Shown here: in pieces, positions 18,516 to 26,710 of the stretch
Layout: each line of letters begins with the position of its first letter
Numbering within the stretch: position 1 is the first letter of the stretch
Source: Gallionellales bacterium GWA2_60_18
Lineage (GTDB): Bacteria > Pseudomonadota > Gammaproteobacteria > Burkholderiales > Gallionellaceae
NCBI GenBank assembly: GCA_001801105.1
Contig: MGWS01000028.1
Coordinates: forward strand, 1 to 32,446
Direction: 5' to 3'
DNA length: 32,446 nucleotides
Made by a program: the position numbers and the translations under genes
Notes under the pieces: generated by a model
What the model was told of the DNA's origin: nothing
Seen by the model: the letters and a program-made list of their open reading frames with translations, nothing else
The model's database searches: none

Positions 18516-20951
18516 CTACCTCTTCGGCGCCACCTGCGGCAGGCCCCATATCTCGCGGTTGTAATCGAGGATGGTGCGGTCGCTGGAGAACTTGCCGCTG
18601 GCCGCGGTGTTGAGGATGCTCATGCGAGTCCACCGCTCGCGGTCCCGGTAGGTGCGGGCCGCGATGTTCTGGGCCTCGACGTAGCTGCGGAAGTCCGCCG
18701 CCGTCAGCCACGGGTCGCCGGGATTGCAGATGGCATGGATGACCGGGTCGAACAGTCCCGGCTCGAACAGGTTGAAGTGTCCGCTCCCGAGCAGGTCCAT
18801 CACGCGCTTCAGGTCTGGATCGGCCTCGATGATGGCCTGCGGGTCGTAGTTCCCGCGTGCTGCCTCCACCTGTTCCGCGGTCAGGCCGAACAGGAAGAAG
18901 TTCTCCGCGCCCGCCTCTTCGCGGATCTCGATGTTGGCGCCGTCCAGCGTGCCTATGGTCAGCGCGCCGTTCATCATGAATTTCATGTTGCCGGTGCCGG
19001 AAGCCTCCTTGCCTGCGGTGGATATCTGTTCCGACAGGTCGGTGCCGGGACAGATCACCTCCATCGCCGATACGCGATAATTCGGCAGGAACGCCAGCCG
19101 TAGCAGCCCCGCGGTGTCCGGGTCGGCATTCACCACCTCGGCCACGGCATTGACCAGCTTGATGATGCGCTTGGCCATCATATAGCCCGGCGCCGCCTTG
19201 CCGCCGATCAGCACACAACGCGGCGTCCAGCCGGCGGTGTCGCCGCGCTTGATGCGGTCGTACAGGTGGATGACGTGCAGCACATTGAGCAACTGGCGCT
19301 TGTATTCGTGGATGCGTTTGACCTGCACGTCGAACAGCGCGGCAGGATCGAATTCCACGCCGCAATCGCGCTGCACCAGCGCGGCGAGGCGCTGCTTGTT
19401 CGCCTGCTTGACCTCATACCAGCGGGCGCGGAACGCCGCATCGTCCGCGAACGGTTCCAGTTTGCGCAACTGCGCCAGGTCGGTGAGCCAGCCGCCGCCG
19501 ATGGCCTCGTCCATCAGCGCGCACAGCGCCGGGTTGCTGGATGCCAGCCAGCGGCGCGGCGTGACGCCGTTGGTCTTGTTGTTGAACTTCTCCGGCCACA
19601 GTTCGTAGAAATCGCGGAACAGGTGCTGCTGCAACAGTTGCGAATGCAGTTCAGCGACACCATTGACCGAATGGCTGGCGACCACGGCCAGATAGGCCAT
19701 GCGCACCTGTTGTTGGTGCCCTTCTTCGATGATGGACATGCGGCGCTGGCGCTCGAGGTCGCCGGGGTAACGCAAGGCGATCTCGGTGACGAAGCGGACA
19801 TTGATCTCGCGCACGATCTCCAGCAGGCGCGGCAGCAGGCGACCGAACATGCTGACCGGCCAGCGTTCCAGCGCCTCCGGCAGCAGCGTGTGGTTGGTGT
19901 AGGCCATGGTGCGCCGGGTGACATCCCAAGCCTCGTCCCATTCCAGGCCGTGCTCGTCCATCAGCAGGCGCATCAGCTCCGGCACGGCGCAGGTCGGGTG
20001 GGTGTCGTTCAGCTGGAAACCGATCTTGTCCGGGAGTCTGCTGAAATCGCAGCCATGCCACCGCTCATACTGGCGCAGCACATCCTGCAAACTGGCGGAC
20101 GCCAGGAAATACTGCTGTTTGAGGCGCAGTTCCTTGCCGTTCTCGCTGGCGTCGTTCGGGTACAGCACCATGGTGATGTGCTCGGCGGCGTTCTTGGCCG
20201 CGACCGCCTCGGTATAGCTGCCAGCATTGAATTCTTCCAGGTTGAATTCCTCGGTCGCCGCCGCGCTCCACAGGCGCAGGTTGTTGACCGTGCCGTTGCG
20301 GTAGCCGGGGATCGGCACGTCGTGCGGGATCGCCGTCACGTCGCGCGTATCGGTCCAGCGGACATGCATCCTGCCGTTGCGGTCGGTGGAGTGTTCGGTG
20401 CGGCCGCCGAACCTGACGGTCACGCTGTGCTCGGGGCGTTCGATCTCCCACGGGTTGCCGTCGCGCAGCCAATGATCCGGTGCTTCCATTTGGTGGCCGT
20501 TCACGATGCGCTGGCGGAACATGCCGTATTCGTAGCGGATGCCGTAACCCATCACCGGCAGTTGCAGCGTGGCGCAACTATCCAGGAAACACGCCGCCAG
20601 CCGCCCCAGACCGCCGTTGCCCAGGCCCGCATCGTGTTCCTGTTCGGCCAGTTCTTCCAGATCCAGCCCCAGCTTGCGCATCGCTCCGGCGGTGGCCTCG
20701 TCCACATCCAGGTTCAGCATCGCATTGCCCAGCGTGCGCCCCATCAGGAATTCGAGCGACAAGTAATAGGTGCGCTTGCAATCGGCGCGACGATAGGCCT
20801 CGCGCGTTTCCTTCCAGCGCTCCACCAGGCGGTCACGCAGCGCCAGCACCAGCGAGGTGTAGAGATAATGGCCGGAGTGATGCATGTCCTCGCGGCCCAG
20901 GGTGTGGCTGAAATAACGGTGCAGGTCGTTGCCGATGCTCCCGGCATCCAT
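18516..20951 (-). CDS. glgP: glycogen/alpha-glucan phosphorylase
   Basis: This PLP-dependent enzyme releases glucose-1-phosphate from glycogen or maltodextrin. The 811-residue protein is full length for the bacterial family. Visible features are the RTYYLSLEFLMGR substrate region, EQEHDAGLGNGGLGRLAACF, GYGIRYEYGMF and VKRIHEYKRQLLN. The PLP-lysine segment is EASGTGNMKFMMNGALTIG. The first conventional ATG (20951) has no ribosome site. The frame stays open and protein-like upstream (NTPAKNDLQPSAIGDLPALG) back to ATC codons at 21017-21012. These lie just after a strong GAGGAG at 21026-21021, so the true start may be non-canonical. It follows hoxX on the same strand with a 57-122 bp gap, depending on the start. 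It could be read through from the hyp operon or have its own weak promoter (TATTAT near 21045). Confidence 0.94.
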   Translation of the reverse strand: MDAGSIGNDLHRYFSHTLGREDMHHSGHYLYTSLVLALRDRLVERWKETREAYRRADCKRTYYLSLEFLMGRTLGNAMLNLDVDEATAGAMRKLGLDLEELAEQEHDAGLGNGGLGRLAACFLDSCATLQLPVMGYGIRYEYGMFRQRIVNGHQMEAPDHWLRDGNPWEIERPEHSVTVRFGGRTEHSTDRNGRMHVRWTDTRDVTAIPHDVPIPGYRNGTVNNLRLWSAAATEEFNLEEFNAGSYTEAVAAKNAAEHITMVLYPNDASENGKELRLKQQYFLASASLQDVLRQYERWHGCDFSRLPDKIGFQLNDTHPTCAVPELMRLLMDEHGLEWDEAWDVTRRTMAYTNHTLLPEALERWPVSMFGRLLPRLLEIVREINVRFVTEIALRYPGDLERQRRMSIIEEGHQQQVRMAYLAVVASHSVNGVAELHSQLLQQHLFRDFYELWPEKFNNKTNGVTPRRWLASSNPALCALMDEAIGGGWLTDLAQLRKLEPFADDAAFRARWYEVKQANKQRLAALVQRDCGVEFDPAALFDVQVKRIHEYKRQLLNVLHVIHLYDRIKRGDTAGWTPRCVLIGGKAAPGYMMAKRIIKLVNAVAEVVNADPDTAGLLRLAFLPNYRVSAMEVICPGTDLSEQISTAGKEASGTGNMKFMMNGALTIGTLDGANIEIREEAGAENFFLFGLTAEQVEAARGNYDPQAIIEADPDLKRVMDLLGSGHFNLFEPGLFDPVIHAICNPGDPWLTAADFRSYVEAQNIAARTYRDRERWTRMSILNTAASGKFSSDRTILDYNREIWGLPQVAPKR

Positions 20952-21073
20952 GCCGAGCGCAGGAAGGTCGCCGATCGCGGAAGGCTGGAGATCGTTTTTT
21001 GCCGGGGTATTGATGATGTGCTCCTCGATTGCAGTGATGAGGATAATACCGCAACCGAATTGCTATTGGCGAA

Positions 21074-22798
21074 CTAGTGAATGCGGCGGTGCCGCGCCAG
21101 ATACAGCGGCGTCCAGGCGTGGGGAATCTTATGCACAAAGTTGTAGCGTGCCACATGATAGCTGGGGTCGAAGCCGTAGAAATTGAGTTTCATGTGTTGC
21201 AGTTCCTCGGCGCGGTAGGCATCCAGCGGCTTTTCCTGCTCGTCGCGTTCGCGCCGGGCGATCTTCTGCCGCAATAGCGCGGGATAATCCGGACTGGTCG
21301 CCAGCCCTTCGGCGAGCTGTTCGATTCTTGCCAGAAATCCTTCCCGGTCAGTCCCGAAACAGTCGTCGATCAAACCCATCGCGCGCGCTTCCGCCGCAGC
21401 TACCGGCAAGCGGTTCTGCGTCAGTGCTGCCGCCCTTGCCTCGCCCACGCGCCGCGGCAACAGGTAGGTCCAGTATTCCGAGCCGTACAGATTGCCCATG
21501 CCCTTGTAATGCGGGTTAAGCAGCACTCCCTCGCGCGCATGGACCTGATCCGCCGCCAGCGACAGGAACGCGCCGCCCGCTCCGGCACTGCCCTGCAACG
21601 CGGCGATGGTGAGCTGGCTACTGGTAGTGGCGATGGCGCGTGTCAGGTCGTTCATCGCGTTGATGTTGCGCCAGGATTCATCCGCCGGGCTGGCAGCGGC
21701 TTCGATGCAGTTGAGGTGGATGCCGTTCGACCAGAAGTCCGCCCCGCCCATCAGCACGATCATCCGCACCTCGCGTTGCGTGGCGGCCAGATAAGCCGCG
21801 CGCAGCCGTTCGCATTGTTCGGTGCTCATCGCGCCGTTGTAGAACGCGAAATGCAGATAGCCGACGTTGTTTTTCTGTTCGAACCAGATATCGCGCCAGG
21901 TCTCGCCAGTGGATGGCGCAAACGGATCGAGCGGTGCTTCCGGCACGTCGGCGAGCCGCCCTTCCAGCGCCATGGTGGCCGGTAACTTGAGCCCAGATTT
22001 AAAATTTGACGAGCTATCGCCTTCTGTCTTGCGTTTCAAATGGCCGATCCACACCGCGCCGTCCGATGTGGCACGACAGATCGCGCCGTTGCGCCGGGCG
22101 ATGATCGCGCCCGGCTGGCTACCGCGCAGCATGTCCTCGGCGCAGGCATCGAACAGGTAATACGCCTCGCTGCACAGCGTATCGAGCACGCCAGGAAACC
22201 CATCGGCGGCCTGGATCTTTTTCAGCACCGTGCGCGTGTCATCGTGCTGCCAGTCGATGGCGCGATCGGCCTGCCGGATCGGCGCGTGCAACCGGCCACG
22301 CACCTCGGACCGGGAATAATCCAGCGGCTGCGGCTTGAAATCGCCGAACTGGAAACGCTCCACCGCCGTCAGCACCGCGCGCACTGCCGCCTCGGCCACT
22401 TCATTGCGGTACAGGCTGCTTTTCTTTACCCGCCGCATCGGGAAGGTTTCCGTTGCCCAGATGTCGCCGCCATCCATTTCGCCGCTGGCCTGCAACACCG
22501 TGACACCCCATTCCGGGCAATCGCGCATGATCGCCCAGTCCAGTGCCGATGGCCCGCGGTCGCCGACGATGCCGGGATGTACCACGAAGCAAATATGGTT
22601 ACGCCACACCGCCTCGGGAATGGCGCGCTTGAGGAACGGCGCGACGATCAATTCTGGGCGAAAGAGTTCGACCGCCTGCGCCGTGACCGCATCGTTGATG
22701 TCGAACTCGATGGATACCTCATGCCCGCGCCGCGTCAGCTCGATATACAGGCGTTGTGCGAGGCTGTTGAAGCTGTGGGTGAGGAACAGGATTTTCAA
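21074..22798 (-). CDS. hoxX: HoxX/HypX, CO-ligand synthesis for [NiFe]-hydrogenase
   Basis: HoxX makes the carbon monoxide ligand of the hydrogenase iron from a formyl-tetrahydrofolate-derived formyl group, and is used by organisms that mature hydrogenase in air. The 574-residue protein has the diagnostic fusion. The N-terminal half is formyltransferase-like (ILFLTHSFNSLAQRLYIEL, VVHPGIVGDRGPSALDWAI, about 1-280). The C-terminal half is crotonase-like (about 305-530), with ALQGSAGAGGAFLSLAADQV and NPHYKGMGNLYGSEYW. The start is TTG at 22798; no ATG gives the family N-terminus. It lies 12 bp after hypE and ends the maturation block. Its presence implies an oxygen-exposed hydrogenase elsewhere in the genome. 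Confidence 0.93.
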   Translation of the reverse strand: MKILFLTHSFNSLAQRLYIELTRRGHEVSIEFDINDAVTAQAVELFRPELIVAPFLKRAIPEAVWRNHICFVVHPGIVGDRGPSALDWAIMRDCPEWGVTVLQASGEMDGGDIWATETFPMRRVKKSSLYRNEVAEAAVRAVLTAVERFQFGDFKPQPLDYSRSEVRGRLHAPIRQADRAIDWQHDDTRTVLKKIQAADGFPGVLDTLCSEAYYLFDACAEDMLRGSQPGAIIARRNGAICRATSDGAVWIGHLKRKTEGDSSSNFKSGLKLPATMALEGRLADVPEAPLDPFAPSTGETWRDIWFEQKNNVGYLHFAFYNGAMSTEQCERLRAAYLAATQREVRMIVLMGGADFWSNGIHLNCIEAAASPADESWRNINAMNDLTRAIATTSSQLTIAALQGSAGAGGAFLSLAADQVHAREGVLLNPHYKGMGNLYGSEYWTYLLPRRVGEARAAALTQNRLPVAAAEARAMGLIDDCFGTDREGFLARIEQLAEGLATSPDYPALLRQKIARRERDEQEKPLDAYRAEELQHMKLNFYGFDPSYHVARYNFVHKIPHAWTPLYLARHRRIH

Positions 22799-22810
22799 GT
22801 TGATGCCGTC

Positions 22811-23863
22811 TTAACAGATGCGTGGCAACTGCTCGCCCGTCAGCCAATCGACCATACGCCGCCCGCCGAACGTGGTCTGCATCTGCACGAAATGGTGCGG
22901 GTCTTCGATCACCTCGCCCACGATCGCCGCATCGCGCCCCAGTGGATGTGTGCGCATCGCCTGCAACAGGCGCTCGGCGTCCTGCGGCGCGCAGATCGCC
23001 GCGAGCTTGCCTTCATTGGCGACATACAGCGGATCGAGCCCGAGGAATTCGCATGCCGCCCTGACCTGCCCGCGGATCGGCAACTGGTCTTCGTGCAGCA
23101 TCATGCCCGCCGCCGACTGGCGCGCGATCTCGTTGAGCGTGGCGGCGAGGCCGCCGCGCGTCGGGTCGCGCAGCACGTGGATGTCCGGCACCGCGGCTAC
23201 CATCGCCGCCACCAGTCCGTGCAGTGCCGCCGTATCGGACTGGATACTGGTATGGAAAGTCAGGTTCTCGCGCAGCGACATCACCGCGACGCCGTGGTCG
23301 CCGAGCATCCCGGAGACCAGTATCCTGTCGCCCGGACGGGCGCGCTCGCCGGAGATGTTGACGCCTTCCGGCACCACGCCGATGCCGGTGGTGGTGATGA
23401 ACACGCCGTCGCCCTTGCCCTGCTCCACCACTTTGGTGTCGCCGGTGACGATAGGCACGCCGGCTTCCCGCGCCGCCTGCGCCATCGACTCGACGATGCG
23501 TTTGAGGTCGGTGAGCGGAAAGCCTTCCTCCAAAATAAATCCGGCGGCAAGGTACAGCGGTCGCGCGCCCGACATCGCCACGTCGTTGATCGTGCCGTGC
23601 ACCGACAGGCAGCCGATGTCGCCGCCTGGAAAGAACAGCGGCGACACCACATGGCTGTCGGTGGACATCACCATGCGCCCCTGCGGCGCGGGAAAACGCG
23701 CCTGGTCGTTCATCTGCCGCAGGAACTCGTTGTCGAACGCCGCCACGAACAGCTCGTCGATCAACTGCGCCATCGCGCGCCCGCCGCTGCCGTGGGTCAT
23801 GTCTACGCGACCATGCTTGAAATCGAGCGGGCGTGTGTAGCCGGGTTTGATCGTGTTCTTCAA
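22811..23863 (-). CDS. hypE: hydrogenase maturation factor HypE
   Basis: HypE receives a carbamoyl group from HypF on its C-terminal cysteine and dehydrates it with ATP to the thiocyanate that becomes the cyanide ligand. The 350-residue protein ends in the diagnostic PRIC. It begins with the family region KHGRVDMTHGSGGRAMAQ, followed by the AIRS-like ATPase signature (GTINDVAMSGARPLYL, VTGDTKVV, RDPTRGGLAATLNEIA). The start is TTG at 23863, overlapping the hypD stop as TTGA. GGGAGG lies 5 bases upstream. A later ATG (DMTHGSG) would remove a conserved N-terminal segment and is less likely. The frame is open far upstream, but that part is a shadow of hypD. Confidence 0.95.
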   Translation of the reverse strand: MKNTIKPGYTRPLDFKHGRVDMTHGSGGRAMAQLIDELFVAAFDNEFLRQMNDQARFPAPQGRMVMSTDSHVVSPLFFPGGDIGCLSVHGTINDVAMSGARPLYLAAGFILEEGFPLTDLKRIVESMAQAAREAGVPIVTGDTKVVEQGKGDGVFITTTGIGVVPEGVNISGERARPGDRILVSGMLGDHGVAVMSLRENLTFHTSIQSDTAALHGLVAAMVAAVPDIHVLRDPTRGGLAATLNEIARQSAAGMMLHEDQLPIRGQVRAACEFLGLDPLYVANEGKLAAICAPQDAERLLQAMRTHPLGRDAAIVGEVIEDPHHFVQMQTTFGGRRMVDWLTGEQLPRIC

Positions 23864-24987
23864 GCGGCCTCCCGGAGCCTTCCATAACAGTAATGCGCCG
23901 CACAGGCGCCCTCGGATGAAACCATGCACGAGCCGACCGGATTGTCCGGCGTACAGACCGTGCCGAACAGCTTGCAGTCCTGCGGGCGCTTCACGCCGCG
24001 CAGGATTGCGCCGCATTCGCAGGCCTTGTTGTCCGCGATCGATACCGCAGGAATCCGGAAGCGCGATTCCGCATCGAATTCGGCATATTGCGCCTTGATG
24101 CGCAGCGCGCTGTAGGGCACCAGCCCGAGTCCGCGCCACTCGAACACGCGGCGCAGTTCGAACACTTCCGCCACCAGCAGCTGCGCCTTGACGTTGCCGT
24201 CGCGAGTCACCGCGCGGGAGAATTCGTTCTCCACTTCGGCGCGGCCTTCGTTCAGCTGGCGCACCAGCATCAGGATGGCCTGCATCACGTCGAGCGGCTC
24301 GAACCCGGCGATCACCACCGGCTTCTGGAACTCCTCGGCAAAATATTCGTAAGGGCGGCTGCCGATCACTATCGAAACATGTGCCGGACCGATGAAGCCG
24401 TCCAGCGCCACCAGGCCGAGCCGGCGAACTTCGGGCGATTGCAGGATATGCGCTATCGCCGACGGGGTCAGCACATGGTTGCAGAACACGCTGAAATTGG
24501 TCAGGCCGAGCGCCTGCGCCTGGAGGATCGCCACCGCCGTCGGCGGCGTGGTGGTCTCGAAGCCGATGGCGAAGAACACCACCTGCCGCTGCGGATTTTC
24601 CTGCGCGATCTTCACCGCATCGGCACTGGAATACACCATGCGCACATCCGCGCCGCATGCCTTGGCTTTCAGCAGGCTCATGCCTCCGGCAGCCGGCACG
24701 CGCAGCATGTCGCCGTAACAGCACAGGATCAGCCCCGGCATTTGCGCGAGCTGGATGCCATTCTCCACCCGCCCCGCCGGCAACACGCACACCGGGCAGC
24801 CGGGGCCGTGGATCATGCGCACGTTGTCCGGCAGCAGGTCGGCGATGCCGTAGCGCGAGATGGCGTGGGTGTGCCCACCGCAGAATTCCATCAGGCGGTA
24901 GACGCGCCGTGGGTCGGCCTCGCGCGCGATGTTGGCGGCGATGTTCCGCGCCAGCGCGCCGTCGCGGAATTCATCGACGTATTTCAT
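23860..24987 (-). CDS. hypD: hydrogenase maturation factor HypD
   Basis: HypD is the iron-sulfur scaffold that, with HypC, holds the iron while two cyanides and one CO are added. The 375-residue protein shows all the family landmarks: MEFCGGHTHAISRYG, HGPGCPVCVLPAG, GFETTTPPTA, FCNHVLTP and the GFIGPAHVS segment. The C-terminal cysteine region that binds the [4Fe-4S] cluster is CECGAILRGVKRPQDCKLFG. The ATG at 24987 overlaps the hypC stop (ATGA). The open frame reaching further upstream is a shadow of hypC. The stop overlaps the hypE TTG start. Tight coupling on both sides fits the stoichiometric HypC-HypD-HypE complex. Confidence 0.96.
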   Translation of the reverse strand: MKYVDEFRDGALARNIAANIAREADPRRVYRLMEFCGGHTHAISRYGIADLLPDNVRMIHGPGCPVCVLPAGRVENGIQLAQMPGLILCCYGDMLRVPAAGGMSLLKAKACGADVRMVYSSADAVKIAQENPQRQVVFFAIGFETTTPPTAVAILQAQALGLTNFSVFCNHVLTPSAIAHILQSPEVRRLGLVALDGFIGPAHVSIVIGSRPYEYFAEEFQKPVVIAGFEPLDVMQAILMLVRQLNEGRAEVENEFSRAVTRDGNVKAQLLVAEVFELRRVFEWRGLGLVPYSALRIKAQYAEFDAESRFRIPAVSIADNKACECGAILRGVKRPQDCKLFGTVCTPDNPVGSCMVSSEGACAAHYCYGRLREAA

Positions 24988-25205
24988 GCCTGCCCGCCCA
25001 TCTCGGCGAACAGTGCCAGGGTCTGCGCCGCCTCTTCCGGATCGAGCTTTTGCAACGCGAACCCGACATGCACGATGACGTAATCGCCCGGCGCGACATC
25101 CTCCACCAGCGCCAGCGAAATCTCCTTGCGCACGCCGTCGAGGTCGATGCGCGCCATGCCGTCGGGCAGCAGTTCGGTCACGAGAGCGGGAATGGCGAGG
25201 CACAT
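24984..25205 (-). CDS. hypC: hydrogenase maturation chaperone HypC
   Basis: This 73-residue chaperone binds iron through its N-terminal cysteine and escorts the Fe(CN)2CO group to the hydrogenase large subunit. It shows the MCLAIP start with invariant Cys2, the GDYVIVHVGFALQKLD motif and an acidic C-terminus with EEAAQTL. The length is normal. No good ribosome site precedes the ATG, and only 6 bp separate it from the hypF stop, so translational coupling is likely. The stop overlaps hypD by 4 bp. Confidence 0.95.
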   Translation of the reverse strand: MCLAIPALVTELLPDGMARIDLDGVRKEISLALVEDVAPGDYVIVHVGFALQKLDPEEAAQTLALFAEMGGQA

Positions 25206-25211
25206 TTCGGG

Positions 25212-26339
25212 TTACGGTTTCGGGTTAAGCGCCGCTATCCACGCCTGCCCCAGCGCGATTGCGCTGTCGCCGGGCAGCAGTTGGCGCGCGACCAGCATCT
25301 CGATGCGCGCGGCGGAGAACCGTTCGCGCAATCCGGTCGACAGCAATTTGTTGAAGAAGCAGCCGCCGCCGCAGGCCACGGTGGTGATGCCGCTCTGCTG
25401 TACGGTACGCTGCACCAGTTCGTCCAGCGCGGCGACCAGCGTGGCGTGGAACAGCGCCGCGCCGTATTCCGCATCCGCCATGTCGGCCAGCGCGGCGAAC
25501 AGCGGCAGCAGGTCGAGCTCGCCATCCGCGGAGATACGCCAGCCATCCGCCAACGGTTGCGGCCAGCCGTGCGCCGCGATGTGGCGCGTGGCGGCCTGTT
25601 CCAGCGCGATGGCGGCCTGCGCCTCGAATTCCATCCTGCGGCACAGGCCGAGCAGTCCGGCGGCAGCATCGAAGGCGCGCCCCATGCCGGAGCTGCGCGG
25701 GCAATTCAGGCCGCGTTGCAGCATCAGCGCCAGCGTCGCGACCGCAGGCTCGTCCGCGTAACGGAGCACGATCTCGCCGCCGCGCCCGAGTTCGTGCAGC
25801 ACCGCCGCCGCCATGCGCCAGGGTTGCTGCGCCGCCTTGTCGCCGCCGGGCAGCGGCAGCGGGCGCAGATGCCCGATGCGCTCGAAGCTCGCGCCCTCCA
25901 CGCGCAGCAGTTCGCCGCCCCAGGCGCTGCCGTCCGTGCCCATCCCCACCCCGTCCAGCGCCAGCCCCAACACTGATTCCGTCACGCCATGTTCGGCGCA
26001 CACCGCGGCGATGTGCGCGTGATGGTGCTGCACCGCGACCAGCGGCACGCCGAGTTCGGCGGCGAGCTGTGCGGCATGGCGGCTGGAATGGAAGTCGGGA
26101 TGCAAATCGTGAGCGATGGCCTGCGGTCTTGCATCCACCCGTTCGAGCAGCGCGCGCGCCATCTGTTCATGCGCCACGCACGCCTCGGGCGTGTCGAGGT
26201 CGCCCGCGCCCCTGCTGATGAATGCCTGTGTGCCGGAGGTGCTGCACAGCGTGTTCTTGAACCATGCGCCCAGCGCCATGACCGGGCGCACCGGATGCGC
26301 CAGCTCGATGACGTGCTCGACGCAATCCGCAGGGTTCAT
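25212..26339 (-). CDS. hypF: short HypF (Kae1-like carbamoyltransferase domain only)
   Basis: HypF makes carbamoyl-adenylate and transfers the carbamoyl group to HypE. Full-length HypF is about 750 residues: acylphosphatase, zinc fingers, a YrdC-like domain and a Kae1-like domain. This gene encodes only about 375 residues, corresponding to the Kae1-like part. It starts within the family (HPVRPVMALGAWFKNTLC) and keeps HDLHPDFHSSRHA, the VQHHHAHIAAV histidines, GTDGSAWGGELL, SSGMGRAFDAAAGLLG and ACGGGCFFNKLL. The ATG at 26339 overlaps the thioredoxin stop (ATGA), so it is not a disrupted long gene. The upstream DNA codes for thioredoxin and hypB. Ralstonia eutropha HypF1 is, from memory, a comparable short form. 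A complete HypF or separate YrdC partner may exist elsewhere. Confidence 0.88.
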   Translation of the reverse strand: MNPADCVEHVIELAHPVRPVMALGAWFKNTLCSTSGTQAFISRGAGDLDTPEACVAHEQMARALLERVDARPQAIAHDLHPDFHSSRHAAQLAAELGVPLVAVQHHHAHIAAVCAEHGVTESVLGLALDGVGMGTDGSAWGGELLRVEGASFERIGHLRPLPLPGGDKAAQQPWRMAAAVLHELGRGGEIVLRYADEPAVATLALMLQRGLNCPRSSGMGRAFDAAAGLLGLCRRMEFEAQAAIALEQAATRHIAAHGWPQPLADGWRISADGELDLLPLFAALADMADAEYGAALFHATLVAALDELVQRTVQQSGITTVACGGGCFFNKLLSTGLRERFSAARIEMLVARQLLPGDSAIALGQAWIAALNPKP

Positions 26340-26704
26340 GCGTTGCCCTGATGATGGGAGATCAGCCGGTCGATGAACTGGCGCAGGAAGTGATCGGGCT
26401 GCGCGCTGTGGAAACGCTCGAACTCCGCACTGCGGCTGTAGGCGATCACCGTCGGGAAACCTCGCACCTTGTGCCTGCCGGCGATGCGCATGTTCTCGTC
26501 GGCATCCACTCTGGCGAGCAGGAACTTGCCACCGTATTCCTTCACCAGTTTCTCCAGGCGCGGGCCGAGCACGTTGCAGGGCGCGCACCATTCGGCGCCA
26601 ATGTCGAGCAGGATGGGCGCCTCGTGCGAACGGGCGATCACGCGTTCGTCAAAGTTTGCTTCTTCAACGTCGTATGAGTAGGGATGCGGTTCGTGCATGT
26701 GCAT
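26336..26704 (-). CDS. thioredoxin-like protein in the hyp operon
   Basis: This 122-residue thioredoxin-fold protein has a redox-active WCAPC motif (AEWCAPCNVLGPRLEKLV, near residues 38-55), the RVDADENMRIAGRHKVRGFPTV strand with the cis-proline, and a C-terminal helix. The N-terminus is His-rich (MHMHEPHPYSYDVEE) with no signal peptide, so it is cytoplasmic. It starts 6 bp after the hypB stop and overlaps hypF by 4 bp, so it is an integral operon member. Because the CxxC is intact, it differs from the HyaE/HoxO-type proteins, which typically lack it. A role in keeping maturation-factor or hydrogenase cysteines reduced is inference. A second in-frame ATG lies at 26698. Confidence 0.9.
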   Translation of the reverse strand: MHMHEPHPYSYDVEEANFDERVIARSHEAPILLDIGAEWCAPCNVLGPRLEKLVKEYGGKFLLARVDADENMRIAGRHKVRGFPTVIAYSRSAEFERFHSAQPDHFLRQFIDRLISHHQGNA

Positions 26705-26710
26705 GGCGGT

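Noticed and set aside
24988..25203. Upstream extension of hypD
   Set aside because: The extension is a shadow of hypC in another frame; HypD homologues begin near MKYVDEFRDG, and the ATGA overlap supports the shorter start.
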